Below are positions 1 through 8,229 of a stretch of DNA of 9,340 bases, piece after piece. A model generated the notes under the pieces. That model did not search any database and was not told the origin of the DNA. It saw nothing but the letters and a program-made list of their open reading frames with translations. Location: contig CAIYKK010000252.1 of NCBI GenBank assembly GCA_903926695.1, positions 1-9,340 on the forward strand, written 5' to 3'. This stretch comes from an uncultured Burkholderiales bacterium (GTDB taxonomy: Bacteria; Pseudomonadota; Gammaproteobacteria; Burkholderiales; Burkholderiaceae_C). Within the stretch, counting starts at the first letter, position 1. Every line of letters begins with the position of its first letter. The position numbers were made by a program, and so were the translations under genes.

Positions 1-868
1 CTTCGGGCGAGACTTCATAGCCGTGGCGCACGCTGTGCGTCGGGCCATAAACGGTGAGCTGGCCGACGTTGCCCGCAATGTGGCACATGTAGTAGCGCCC
101 CACGGCGTCGTGCCAATTGCCAACGCCTGCGGGCGTCACATCACGCGAGGCCAGCAGCAACCTAGCCGTTTCCAGCCCGCCCATCGCCAGCGCCGTGGTG
201 CGCGGCGTCACCGAAAAGCGCCCACCCGCCAGCGTCGCCACGTCCAGGCAACGCACCGAAGCGCCGTCGCCGTGCAGCCGAATGCCGGTGCAATTAGCGC
301 CGAGCAGCACCTTCACGTTGGGCGCGAGTTCCAGCCGCCGCGCATAGCGGCTGCCGAAGTGCGTCGGGCACGAAAAGCGCTCCAGCCCGCTGGTCAGCAC
401 CCGTCGGCTGTTGAAGCCGCAGATCATCGGCAGCGCGCCCACGCCGAGCGCGTCGCTGGCGTCGTAGCTGAAGCGCCCGGCTTCGGCCAGCGCATTGGCG
501 GGCGCGTAGTAGGGCAGCAAGTCGTCATACGACAGCGGCCAGCCGCTGCCCGGCACCTGGCTGCGCGCCTCGAAATCGAGCGGGTCAAACGGCATGCAGC
601 GCCCGCCCCAGATCGCGCTGGAGCCGCCCAGGCGGCGCTGGCGGTATTTGTCGGGCGGGCTGTGCAGCCGCTCGTCGGCCACTTCGCCCGCGTAGAGCGA
701 TTGGGTGGCGCTGTCTTCTTTCATTTGGCCCGATTCGAGCAGCAGCACTTGCAGGCCGCGCTCTGACAGGTCCAGCGCCAGGGCAATGCCCGCCGGGCCT
801 GCGCCCACGATGCAGACATCGGCGGCCAGGCTGGCGCCGTTGGGAATGCTGTCGGCCTGTGCAATCAT
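1..868 (-). CDS. GMC-type FAD-dependent oxidoreductase, C-terminus missing (cut by window edge)
   Basis: The reading frame starts at ATG 868 and stays open for 289 complete codons to the left edge, so the C-terminal half (including the usual catalytic His region of GMC enzymes) is not visible; family members are usually a little over 500 residues. Seen: a Rossmann FAD-binding motif GAGPAG at residues 22-27 with an acidic residue (E45) closing the second strand, the GMC-like GGSSAIWGGRC at 81-91, SGWPLSYDDLLPYY at 108-121, and the second FAD-region signature GGLETARLLLAS at 230-241. The family oxidises alcohols or sugars with FAD. The start is supported by AAAAGG seven bases upstream and by an ATGA overlap with the preceding glycosyltransferase stop, which suggests translational coupling. 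As the last visible gene of a polysaccharide operon it may oxidise a sugar residue or lipid-linked intermediate; the substrate is unknown. No N-terminal signal peptide is apparent, so a cytoplasmic location is likely. Confidence 0.88.
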   Translation of the reverse strand, partial: MIAQADSIPNGASLAADVCIVGAGPAGIALALDLSERGLQVLLLESGQMKEDSATQSLYAGEVADERLHSPPDKYRQRRLGGSSAIWGGRCMPFDPLDFEARSQVPGSGWPLSYDDLLPYYAPANALAEAGRFSYDASDALGVGALPMICGFNSRRVLTSGLERFSCPTHFGSRYARRLELAPNVKVLLGANCTGIRLHGDGASVRCLDVATLAGGRFSVTPRTTALAMGGLETARLLLASRDVTPAGVGNWHDAVGRYYMCHIAGNVGQLTVYGPTHSVRHGYEVSPE

Positions 869-2037
869 GGGGACGCCTTTTGCGCGCTGGCGCTGTCGTG
901 AACTGCCGGGCCTGCGGGGCCGAAATGGCGTTGGTGAACTTGGCCCACGCTGGCGCAAAACCGCGTCAGCGAAAACTGTGCTTCATACAGCGCCCGCCCA
1001 TTGCGCTCCAGCGCCCGCCGCAGTGCCGGGCTTTGCAAAACCCGCTGCAGGCCAGTGGCAATGCTCGCTGCGTCACCCGGCTGGACAAAGCAGGCCGTCA
1101 CGCCGTCTTGCAGCACCGACGGGATTTCGCCGACCGGGCTGCAAACCACGGCCACGCCATTGGCCAGCGCTTCGAGAATGACTAGCGGCAGCCCTTCGTC
1201 GTAAGACGGCAGCACCAGCGCGTCGGCCTGCGCCATCAGCCGCGCCGCTGCGTGCTGATCCGACCAGCCCGCAAAATGCACAAAGCCGTGAACGCCCAAT
1301 TGCCGCGCCAGCGCCTGATAACCGGCCACGTCGCCGCCACCCGCCAGGGTGACTTGCAGGCGCGAGCGGTCAAAGCCGGGCTGGACCAGCGCGTGCAGCA
1401 GGTCGGATACGCCTTTGCGCTCGGACAGGTTGCCCAGAAACAGCACCCGCTGCACGGTGCTTGCGCTCGCCGTTCGCCGTGCATGGGCTGGCTCGGGCAC
1501 GCCGTTGATGATGATTTTGACCCGGCTGGGCGGCACGCGCAGTTCGCCGGTGACAAAGTTTTGCGCCGCGCTGCCCAGCACCAGGCAGCAGGCGGGCAGC
1601 GAAAACACCCAGCGCGTCCAGGCTCGCAGCGGGCGCGGCAACTGGCGGTAAAAAGCCTGCAATTGCGCCGCATGCAGGTGCAGCACGACCGGAGTGCCCA
1701 GCGCCCGGCAGGCCAGAATCACCGCGCTTTTGCGAAACAGGCTGAGGCGCTCGGCCATGTTGACGTGAACGCCCGCGAGCTGCCCACTGAGCCGCCCGCG
1801 CACCAGCCGGACCAGCGCCATCAAAAGAACCCAGAACGAAGCCAGTGCCCAGCCGCCGCCCCGCGTGTCCAGCGGGCGCAGCGTGGGCGCGTTGGGCGAT
1901 GGCGCCTCCTGCCCTTGAATGAGGTACTCGGCCACCTTGAACATGCCTCCGCCCACGGGCGTCCACGGGCAGGCAATGAAGATGTAGCGGCCTGCTGGCG
2001 CGCTGGCGGCTGGGGGCGCAAGGGGTTCTGTGGGCAT
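865..2037 (-). CDS. Glycosyltransferase family 4 (GT-B fold), 390 aa
   Basis: A cytoplasmic or membrane-associated glycosyltransferase that would transfer a sugar from a nucleotide-sugar to the growing lipid-linked glycan; donor and acceptor cannot be read from sequence. Seen: an N-terminal GT-B start with GGGMFKV at residues 29-35 (the usual glycine-rich acceptor-side loop), the C-terminal domain entering at VLFLGNLSERKGV (198-210), and the GT4 donor-site signature EGLPLVILEA (281-290), with E281 and E289 in the E-x7-E spacing. Length is typical of the family. The start at ATG 2037 keeps the first beta strand; a later start at M32 would delete it. The ribosome binding site is weak (only an A-rich run upstream), and the gene begins 18 bases after the acyltransferase stop, so coupling is plausible. 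Its TGA overlaps the ATG of the oxidoreductase gene by four bases. Confidence 0.93.
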   Translation of the reverse strand: MPTEPLAPPAASAPAGRYIFIACPWTPVGGGMFKVAEYLIQGQEAPSPNAPTLRPLDTRGGGWALASFWVLLMALVRLVRGRLSGQLAGVHVNMAERLSLFRKSAVILACRALGTPVVLHLHAAQLQAFYRQLPRPLRAWTRWVFSLPACCLVLGSAAQNFVTGELRVPPSRVKIIINGVPEPAHARRTASASTVQRVLFLGNLSERKGVSDLLHALVQPGFDRSRLQVTLAGGGDVAGYQALARQLGVHGFVHFAGWSDQHAAARLMAQADALVLPSYDEGLPLVILEALANGVAVVCSPVGEIPSVLQDGVTACFVQPGDAASIATGLQRVLQSPALRRALERNGRALYEAQFSLTRFCASVGQVHQRHFGPAGPAVHDSASAQKASP

Positions 2038-2055
2038 AGGCTGTTTTTTCGGGAG

Positions 2056-3120
2056 TTAAAAAGAAAGCCGGGGGGTTTTGAACAGGGCGCGTTTGCATAG
2101 GCTGGTGAGCGGGCGCTCCAGCCAGACATGCAGCGGGCAGCCCAGCGCCACCACCGCCACGGCCACAAGCGCCACGATGCCAAGGGTGTCCAGCACGCCC
2201 AGCATGCCCAGCTCATGCAGCGCCAGCACGCCAGCGGGCACCACAAACGTGTGCGAGAGGTAAATCGAATACGACGCATCGCCCAGAAAAGCCAGCCGGC
2301 TCGCCATAGGCAGGCGCGCCGTCCACGGCTCCAGCCAGACCGTGCCCAGCACCAAAAGCGCCGCCCCCACGCCCCAGGTGGACAGGCGATCCGCCGAAAA
2401 TCCCCAGCCCATGCCCAGAATGAAAGCCACGCCCGCCGCCGCCGCCAGCAGCCCGGCGGGCGGCGCGATGTGCGGCATGTTGACGCAGATATAAGCCACG
2501 CCCATGCCCAAAATGAACTCGAACAGCAGCGTGTGGCCATAAAAAGCCAGCGGCACCGCCTGCGGGAAAAATTGCGCGCCCGCCCAAATCAGCAAAAACA
2601 CCAGCAGACAAAATCGGATGCGCCCCCAGCCCCCGGCTATCGCGGCGGCGAACACCAGGTAAAAAAGCATTTCAAAATTGAGCGTCCAGCCCACGGGCAG
2701 CACCGGCTGGATCAGGCCTCTGTGGTTGAGGGCAGGAATGAACAGCATCGACGCGGCCAGATGTCCGCCGTCCAGCGAAGAGCGCAGGGCCAGACTGGGC
2801 ACAGCCAGCAGCACCAGCGCTTTGAGCAGGGTGTAAAACCAATAAAGCGGTGCGATGCGCACAAAACGCCGTTTCAAAAAAACCCATGCGGTGCTGCAGC
2901 GCGCCCGGCTATCCGCAGGCGAGGGCGCGGCGGACACCGTCATGACAAAGCCGCTGATGACAAAAAAGATGTCCACCCCGGCCGAGCCACCGGTCCAGTA
3001 GTGGCCCGTTGCCGCGCCGGGCGTGCGCAGCAAGATGGTCTGGTCAATGTGCATCAGCACGACCAGCATGGCGGCCACAAACCTGAGCGCCTGAATGCCG
3101 ATGAACTGCTGGTTGTACAC
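2056..3120 (-). CDS. Acyltransferase-3 family membrane protein (OafA/WecH-like), 354 aa, GTG start
   Basis: An integral inner-membrane acyltransferase, likely adding an O-acetyl or similar acyl group to a sugar of the glycan made by this operon. Seen: R13 and H24 in the first membrane helix (the RF...H pattern of the family), GVDIFFVISGFVM at 48-60, KRRFVRIAPLYW at 83-94, GWTLNFEMLFY at 144-154, GDASYSIYLSH at 280-290, and a terminal VWLERPL at 332-338, with about ten hydrophobic segments between them. The start is GTG at 3118-3120: an in-frame TGA (the upstream gene's stop) lies only six codons before it, no ATG lies between, and AGAAGGA sits at good distance. Neighbours are a glycosyltransferase 15 bases upstream and another 18 bases downstream. 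The acyl donor and target sugar are unknown; succinyl or other acyl transfer is possible. Confidence 0.94.
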   Translation of the reverse strand: MYNQQFIGIQALRFVAAMLVVLMHIDQTILLRTPGAATGHYWTGGSAGVDIFFVISGFVMTVSAAPSPADSRARCSTAWVFLKRRFVRIAPLYWFYTLLKALVLLAVPSLALRSSLDGGHLAASMLFIPALNHRGLIQPVLPVGWTLNFEMLFYLVFAAAIAGGWGRIRFCLLVFLLIWAGAQFFPQAVPLAFYGHTLLFEFILGMGVAYICVNMPHIAPPAGLLAAAAGVAFILGMGWGFSADRLSTWGVGAALLVLGTVWLEPWTARLPMASRLAFLGDASYSIYLSHTFVVPAGVLALHELGMLGVLDTLGIVALVAVAVVALGCPLHVWLERPLTSLCKRALFKTPRLSF

Positions 3121-3135
3121 AATCGCTTTTCCTTC

Positions 3136-4221
3136 TCAGCAGGAAGCGGGCGGAGAAAACCGCCGGGCCGGGCGGGAGCGAAAATCCGCTGGCTCCTTGA
3201 GCACCCGGCTGGCAATCGGTTCGGCGGCGGGGCGCCGTGGCTGCGCCAGCCCGCGCACCAGCGCGGCGGCGTTCAAGCTCCACGACGCCAGCGAATACAG
3301 CGCCTTGGTCACGGAGCGCTTGCGCCAGATCATCAGCAGCAGCGGCGCCGCGAGCAGGCCGCCCAGCCCTTCCAGGCGCGCCCCGGCGGGCAGCGGCCAC
3401 AGCGGCACGCTCAGCAGCAGCAGCCACCCGAGCAGCGCGGCCAGGTAAATGCGCAGCTCGCGCAATTCCCCCAGCACCAGGCGCAGGCGCGGCTGCCCTG
3501 CCGAAGCCCGGATCAACTCGCCCAGTCCGCACAGGTAGCCGGTTCGCCAGCGGCGCAGCAGCAATTGATACGGCGGCGCGTCGTGGCCGAAGTGGCGCAC
3601 CGCACTCACCGGCAGGCGCCACAGCCCCAAGCCCAGACTGCGCAGGCGAATGGCCAGATCAAACTCTTCATAACTGTGCAGATTGCGGTCAGAAAAGTAG
3701 CCCGCCGCTTCAATCGCACTGCGCCGATACAGGCCGCCGCCGTCGAGCCGGTCCACGCTGCCGGGCTGCAAATGGGTGTGGGCCTGCTCGGCGCGCGCAA
3801 TGTATTCGAGGCTGGTGGTGTTTTGCTCCAGCAACTGCCCGCCTACGCCCGCGATGTCCGGGTGCGCGGCCATGAACGCCAGCGCCTGCGCCAGAAAGCC
3901 GCCCAGCAGCTCCATGTCGCCGTCGAGCAGGTAGATGAATTCGCCGCGTGAATGCTGAAAACCCAGTTGCGGCCCGGCACCGCAGCAGCGCTCTTGCGGG
4001 TAGCGCAACTGCACGATGCGAATCGGATAAGCCCGCGCTCGCTCCACCGTGCGGTCGGTGGAATACGAGTCCGCCAGCACGACCTCGCCGCCGACGGCGG
4101 AGACGGCGCACAGCGCGCTCTCGACGGCGGCGCTGATGCGCTGTTCTTCGTTGAGCGCCTTGATGACCACCGAAACCCGGCAGGGCAGGGCGGGCGGGGC
4201 GGAGAAGTTGTCAGGTTTCAT
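3136..4221 (-). CDS. Glycosyltransferase family 2 with C-terminal membrane segments, 361 aa
   Basis: A GT-A fold glycosyltransferase, probably membrane-anchored, adding a sugar to the lipid-linked repeat unit. Seen: SVVIKALNEEQRI at 17-29 (nucleotide-binding start), ADSYSTDRT at 50-58, the metal-binding DGD at 100-102, a substrate region LDGGGLYRRSAIEAAGYF at 159-176, EEFDLAIRLRSLG at 185-197 (acidic catalytic-base region), and RRW at 223-225. Two hydrophobic stretches (about 257-277 and 285-299) should anchor it. The tail (325-361) is basic and proline-rich. The start at ATG 4221 is chosen because it overlaps the preceding gene's TGA as ATGA and the family domain begins just after it; the same frame stays open to 4968 but that part lies inside the preceding gene and has no domain. 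The stop is followed in the same frame by the acyltransferase GTG 15 bases later. Confidence 0.93.
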   Translation of the reverse strand: MKPDNFSAPPALPCRVSVVIKALNEEQRISAAVESALCAVSAVGGEVVLADSYSTDRTVERARAYPIRIVQLRYPQERCCGAGPQLGFQHSRGEFIYLLDGDMELLGGFLAQALAFMAAHPDIAGVGGQLLEQNTTSLEYIARAEQAHTHLQPGSVDRLDGGGLYRRSAIEAAGYFSDRNLHSYEEFDLAIRLRSLGLGLWRLPVSAVRHFGHDAPPYQLLLRRWRTGYLCGLGELIRASAGQPRLRLVLGELRELRIYLAALLGWLLLLSVPLWPLPAGARLEGLGGLLAAPLLLMIWRKRSVTKALYSLASWSLNAAALVRGLAQPRRPAAEPIASRVLKEPADFRSRPARRFSPPASC

Positions 4222-5207
4222 GAAAGTGCCCCGGAGTTGGTTCCTGCGTGTGCGCTGAGCGCGTGAAAAGCCCGGCGCTCGCGCCAGCGCTGCCAGTTCC
4301 TGACCAGGCGCGACGGGCACAGCAGCAGCATGGCGCCGGTCAGCCACCAGCGCTTGCCACTGATCGCACGGCGCCCGCGTAGCAGCCAGCGCCAGCCCTG
4401 CAGGCGCTTGCCCTCTATCACCGCCTGGCGCGCCAGCGAGACCTGGCACTGGGCAATAAACCACAAGGCTGATTGGCGCTGCGCCTCGCTCATGCCGCCC
4501 GAGAGGGCGCGCTCGCGCATGCGCTTGAGCGCGGGCGGCAGCGTCAAAGGCACATGCTGGTCGCTCAGGCTGCCCTGCACGGCAACGCGGTAGGCCACCA
4601 TCGGCGCATGAACCAGTGCGACCGGCGCCTGCTCGGCCAGACGGAACCACAAATCCAGGTCTTCGCCCTGCGATTCGCCCGGTGGAAAGCACGGCTGCAT
4701 CTGTAGCAGCCGCGTGCGCCGCACCGCGACCGCGCTGGTAAAAACCGAGGGGCCGCGCATCCAGCGCAGTGGCAGATCGGTGATGCGCTCGACTTCGGGC
4801 GGCTCTGGCGGGATTGGCCAGGGCATGGGCCAGCGCCCTTCGGTGTCGGCCACGGGGACAAAGTCGGCGGCGACGGTGTCGGCGTCGGGGCAGGTGGCTT
4901 GCGCCAGCAGCAGGCTGGCCAGGTGCTGCGGATGGTGCCAGTCGTCGGCGTCGAGAAAGGCCACCCATTCGCCCTGCGCCAGCGCGATGCCGTGGTTGCG
5001 GGCGGCGGCCACGCCCGCGTTGGGCTGGCGCACCAAGCGCAGGCGCACGTCCGGCATGGCCTCGACCAGCTCGGCGCCGCCGTCGGTAGAGCCGTCATCG
5101 ACCACGATCAACTCGAAGTCGGTGACGCTCTGGGCCAGCACCGAGGCGACCGTGTTGGCGATGTAAGGCGCCTTGTTGTAGAGCGGAATGACGATGGAAA
5201 ATTTCAT
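4218..5207 (-). CDS. Glycosyltransferase family 2, 329 aa
   Basis: A classical GT-A family-2 glycosyltransferase acting in the cytoplasm on the lipid-linked glycan. Seen: FSIVIPLYNKAPYI at residues 3-16, VDDGSTD at 36-42 (nucleotide binding), NAGVAAARNHGI at 63-74, the metal-binding DADD at 86-89, and GEDLDLWFRL at 181-190, which carries the likely catalytic acidic residues. The C-terminal third (about 225-329) is helical-looking and basic, without clear membrane helices apart from a short hydrophobic stretch near 287-297. It starts with ATG 5207 overlapping the upstream TGA as ATGA; there is no convincing ribosome binding site, so re-initiation after the polymerase gene is likely. Its own stop overlaps the start of the next glycosyltransferase in the same manner. 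The donor sugar cannot be inferred. Confidence 0.94.
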   Translation of the reverse strand: MKFSIVIPLYNKAPYIANTVASVLAQSVTDFELIVVDDGSTDGGAELVEAMPDVRLRLVRQPNAGVAAARNHGIALAQGEWVAFLDADDWHHPQHLASLLLAQATCPDADTVAADFVPVADTEGRWPMPWPIPPEPPEVERITDLPLRWMRGPSVFTSAVAVRRTRLLQMQPCFPPGESQGEDLDLWFRLAEQAPVALVHAPMVAYRVAVQGSLSDQHVPLTLPPALKRMRERALSGGMSEAQRQSALWFIAQCQVSLARQAVIEGKRLQGWRWLLRGRRAISGKRWWLTGAMLLLCPSRLVRNWQRWRERRAFHALSAHAGTNSGALS

Positions 5208-6694
5208 GCGTGGAATCCGGCAAAAAACGGGGGGCTGGAAGAATGCGCCTGCGCCACAGCGGCGGCCTGCGCTGTTTGCGTGGACTGCGGGGTTTGGGCT
5301 TTAAGCGGGCGCGCCTGGCGGGCGCTGGCGGCGAGCGTGATCAGCAGCAGCACCTGCGTGAGCAGTTCGGGGCCGTAGCCAAAGAGCGAGAGCGGCACTT
5401 CGCTCAGGGAGCGCAGCGCCAGCGCCACAAACAGCGCCAGACTCATGCCCCGGCTGGCGCGGGCGTGGCGCAGCGACAGCGCCAAGAGCACCAGCGCATA
5501 CACCACCAGCGCCACCGCGCCCACCGTGCCCGAGCGCGAAAGCGTGTCCATGAACTGGTTGTGGGCGTGTGTGGCGTTGGGCATGCCGATGCTGAGGCGA
5601 AAGTTGGTCTCCCAGATTTCCGGCCCGTAGCCAAACACCGGGTGGAGCTGCCACTCCTGCCAGGCGATGGCCCAAATCAAGTCGCGCCCGGTCATCGAGG
5701 CCAGTTGCGCGCCTTCGCTGGTGTTGAAAAAATGCTGCAGCCGCCCGCCCAGATCGCCAAACATCAGCACCAGCGCCATCACCAGCACGGCGGCCATGAA
5801 GGCCAGCAGGGCGACGATGCCGACTTCGGGCCGCACCGGGTCGCCCACCCGGCGCCATAGCGCTGAGCCTTTGCGCACGCCCGCAATGCAGACCGCGCAC
5901 AGCACAAAAGAAATCCAGGTGGTTTTAGATTGGGCCAAAAACAGCACGCTCAGCCCGATAACCCAGGCCAGCCGGTTCAGCCAAGCCTGCGGGTAAGGAT
6001 AGGCAATGAGGCACAGCAGGCCGAGCTGACTCAAGATGCCCAGCGACACCGCATGCGCGGCCAGACCCGTGAGGCGCGGCACGCCGGGCATCAGGCCTTG
6101 GTTGTAATTGATGTCCAGCACCAGACCGGGCTGGATGGCAATCAGCAGCACACTGGCGGCCATGAACAGCAGCAGCGCGGTGCGCGCCGCCTTGAAAGCC
6201 AGATCACGCTCGATGCCGCTGGAGAGCACCGCCGCCATGCCAATGATGAGCGGATACACATAATCGTGCGAGAAAAACGGGTGCGCGCCCAGCACGGCGG
6301 GCGCGGCCACCGAGCCGAGCCAGAACACGATGAAAGCCAGCAGCAGCACCGGCGGCGTCCACTGGCCCTTGCCGCGCTGCAGCCAGTGGCTGATGAGGCG
6401 CTCGCCCGCCACGGTCAGCAGCAGCAGCGAGACCAGCGGCTGCGCGATTTTGAGCAGGATGTTGCTACCTTCCATCACGGGCTCGACCGAGATCAGAGTC
6501 GTGTTGGTCACGTTGCGCCCGGACAGCAGGCTGCCCAGCGCCAGCATCAGCACGATGGCGTAAAACATCCAGTGCAGATAGCCATGCTCGCGGCGCGAGG
6601 TCAGGTGCAGCGTGCCCGCCATGCCCAGGCTGGCCGCCAGCGCCGCCAAAATCGCGCCGGTGACAAAAACCACAAGGGTGATGATTTGCTGCAT
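5204..6694 (-). CDS. O-antigen polymerase/ligase family membrane protein (Wzy/WaaL-like), 496 aa
   Basis: A polytopic inner-membrane protein of the Wzy_C/O-antigen ligase family. It would act on the periplasmic side, either polymerising undecaprenyl-linked repeat units or ligating glycan to an acceptor. Seen: many hydrophobic helices, RLTGLAAHAVSLG at 207-219, a family-typical AQSKTTWISF at 254-263, then the long periplasmic-loop signature with TGRDLIW (335-341), HPVFGYGPEIW (351-361) and HAHNQFMDTLSRSGTVG (376-392), where the H-x-H-N cluster is strongly characteristic. The position next to a Wzx-type flippase favours polymerase over ligase, but sequence alone does not separate them. The tail from about 460 is low-complexity (Ala, Gln, Ser, Thr). 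It starts at ATG 6694, 12 bases after the flippase stop; TAAGG at that stop can serve as ribosome binding site. Its TGA overlaps the next gene's ATG. Confidence 0.93.
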   Translation of the reverse strand: MQQIITLVVFVTGAILAALAASLGMAGTLHLTSRREHGYLHWMFYAIVLMLALGSLLSGRNVTNTTLISVEPVMEGSNILLKIAQPLVSLLLLTVAGERLISHWLQRGKGQWTPPVLLLAFIVFWLGSVAAPAVLGAHPFFSHDYVYPLIIGMAAVLSSGIERDLAFKAARTALLLFMAASVLLIAIQPGLVLDINYNQGLMPGVPRLTGLAAHAVSLGILSQLGLLCLIAYPYPQAWLNRLAWVIGLSVLFLAQSKTTWISFVLCAVCIAGVRKGSALWRRVGDPVRPEVGIVALLAFMAAVLVMALVLMFGDLGGRLQHFFNTSEGAQLASMTGRDLIWAIAWQEWQLHPVFGYGPEIWETNFRLSIGMPNATHAHNQFMDTLSRSGTVGAVALVVYALVLLALSLRHARASRGMSLALFVALALRSLSEVPLSLFGYGPELLTQVLLLITLAASARQARPLKAQTPQSTQTAQAAAVAQAHSSSPPFFAGFHA

Positions 6695-6706
6695 GCGGTG
6701 CGGGCC

Positions 6707-8227
6707 TTAGAGGCGCTGTTCACTCACGGCGTCGGGCAGCGTCATGGGGATTTTTTTCGGGTCAAAAACTGATCCCAGACAGGGAAAGAACCGGATCACC
6801 ATCGCCGTGGTCTGGTCGCCCAGCAACTGGGGCCACACCGTGATAAGCGCCGCCAGCATGCCCGCTGCCAGCAGCGCGCTGGCACTCAAGGACAGCAGCG
6901 GCGTGTCGAACGACGCCGTCACCCGCTGGCCCGCCCAAGCGCACAGGGCGCACAGAACGCCCAGCAGTGCGCCGCGCCCGATGTGCGGCAGCAGCGCGGC
7001 AGCGCGTAGCTGAAGCACACGCAGCGCCGTGGCGCCGATGATGAGTGCGCGCAGCACCAGCAGCGCAGCCGCGACGGCGGCGGCCATGCGAATGCCGCGA
7101 CCGGCCAGCAGGTAAAAGCCCAGCGCGCCCAGCGCCAGAATCGGCAGCTGCAACGCCGATTCGTGGTACGTGCGCCCGGTGTTCCAAAGCACCGGCGTGG
7201 ACAGCCCGAAAATCACATAAAACGGCATGCCCAGAAACAAAATCTGCAGCACCCATCCGGCCTCGCGCCACTGCGAGCCATACAGCAGATGCACCAGATC
7301 GGGCGAAATCAGGGCCATAAACACAAAGGCCGGAAACACCAGCACAAAAATCGACGCAATGATCTGAAAATAAGCCCGGCCCAGCCGCTCCGGCTCATTT
7401 TGCAGGCGCGAACCAGCGGCCATAAACGTCGGCTGCAGCGCGCCCAGCAGCAGCGAGTTGGGCAGCACGGCCAGGTTGTAGGCCACGTTGTACAGGCCCA
7501 GCGCGTGCGCGTTGAGCAGCCGCCCGATCAGCACCCGGTCCAGATTGCCCAGCAGCCAGTTGACGACGTTGGTCAGAAAAACCGCCCTGCCCGTGCCCAT
7601 CGCCGCCGTCGCCTCGGCGTACCAAAAGAGCGGGCGCACCGCATGCGGCTTGAGCGCGTAGCTGGACGCCAGCGCCACGACCAGCTGCACCAGCCAGGCC
7701 GCCACCAGCGAAGCCGCGCCGCAGCCTGCCAGCGCCATCGGCATGCCCACGGCGATATACCCGGCGGCGTAGCTTCCCACCTGAATCAGCCCGGCGGCGC
7801 GGAAGTTCAAGTCGCGCTGCAGCAGGTAGGTCGATGGCGCAGCGGCGGCGCTGAGCAGGCACGCCAGCGACAGCCATTGAATCACCGCCAGTGCCCGAGG
7901 CTCGCGGAAATACTCGGCCAGCTGGGGCGCGAGCAGATAAACCGTCAGCGTGGTGACCAGGCCGACCATGATTTGCCAGGTCCAGGCAAAGCGCACATCT
8001 TCTTCGCACACGCTGGCGCGCCGTAGCAGGCTCCAGCTAAAGCCAAAGCTGGAAAAAAAACCGGCAAAGGTCAGCACCAGCATGCCGATGGCAAAGATGC
8101 CGTAAGTTTCGGGGCCGAGCGTGCGCGCCAGCACCACCTGCGCGATCAGCTGCAGCCCAAACCGCGCCACCGTGGACATCGCGCTCCACTTGACCGCCGA
8201 CACGCCCGACTGGCTCAGCCCGCTCAT
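6707..8227 (-). CDS. Wzx-type oligosaccharide flippase (polysaccharide biosynthesis/PST family), 506 aa
   Basis: An inner-membrane flippase that moves the lipid-linked repeat unit from the cytoplasmic to the periplasmic face. Seen: an N-terminal helix followed by ARTLGPETYGIFAIGM (34-49), and the central family signature GNLDRVLIGRLLNAHALGLY (227-246) followed by NVAYNLAVLP (247-256), then LISPDLVHLLYGSQW (306-320), with hydrophobic segments spread over the full length as in 12-14 helix MOP-superfamily transporters. The start is ATG 8227: it lies 2 bases after the preceding stop, GGAAAG provides a ribosome binding site, and the family's first helix begins shortly after. The frame is open further upstream to 8647, but that part overlaps the preceding gene and shows no domain. 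The C-terminal tail past the last helix (about 476-506) is soluble. It stands directly before a Wzy-like gene, supporting a Wzx/Wzy-dependent pathway. Confidence 0.93.
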   Translation of the reverse strand: MSGLSQSGVSAVKWSAMSTVARFGLQLIAQVVLARTLGPETYGIFAIGMLVLTFAGFFSSFGFSWSLLRRASVCEEDVRFAWTWQIMVGLVTTLTVYLLAPQLAEYFREPRALAVIQWLSLACLLSAAAAPSTYLLQRDLNFRAAGLIQVGSYAAGYIAVGMPMALAGCGAASLVAAWLVQLVVALASSYALKPHAVRPLFWYAEATAAMGTGRAVFLTNVVNWLLGNLDRVLIGRLLNAHALGLYNVAYNLAVLPNSLLLGALQPTFMAAGSRLQNEPERLGRAYFQIIASIFVLVFPAFVFMALISPDLVHLLYGSQWREAGWVLQILFLGMPFYVIFGLSTPVLWNTGRTYHESALQLPILALGALGFYLLAGRGIRMAAAVAAALLVLRALIIGATALRVLQLRAAALLPHIGRGALLGVLCALCAWAGQRVTASFDTPLLSLSASALLAAGMLAALITVWPQLLGDQTTAMVIRFFPCLGSVFDPKKIPMTLPDAVSEQRL

Positions 8228-8229
8228 GC

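Noticed and set aside
23..766. Plus-strand open frame of 247 codons opposite the oxidoreductase
   Set aside because: Low-information His/Arg/Ala-rich translation; the minus strand has FAD-binding motifs in the correct order.
1252..2100. Plus-strand open frame of 282 codons opposite the family-4 glycosyltransferase
   Set aside because: Antisense shadow; no domain or credible ribosome binding site, while the minus-strand frame has GT4 motifs.
3329..3425. Runs of CAG/AGC triplets that look like a simple repeat
   Set aside because: They encode Leu-rich membrane segments (CTG codons on the minus strand) of the glycosyltransferase; codon bias explains them.
2128..3951. Plus-strand open frame of 607 codons antisense to the acyltransferase and a glycosyltransferase
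   Set aside because: Its translation is an extreme His/Gln/Arg/Ala-rich sequence without any domain, as expected of the antisense shadow of GC-rich genes; the opposite strand carries two clear protein families.
4222..4968. In-frame upstream extension of the second family-2 glycosyltransferase
   Set aside because: It lies entirely inside the preceding glycosyltransferase in another frame, shows no domain, and the ATGA junction at 4218-4221 with the domain starting right after it gives a far better start.
5930..6772. Plus-strand open frame of 280 codons opposite the polymerase gene
   Set aside because: Gln/His/Arg-rich antisense shadow of a membrane-protein gene; no recognisable domain.
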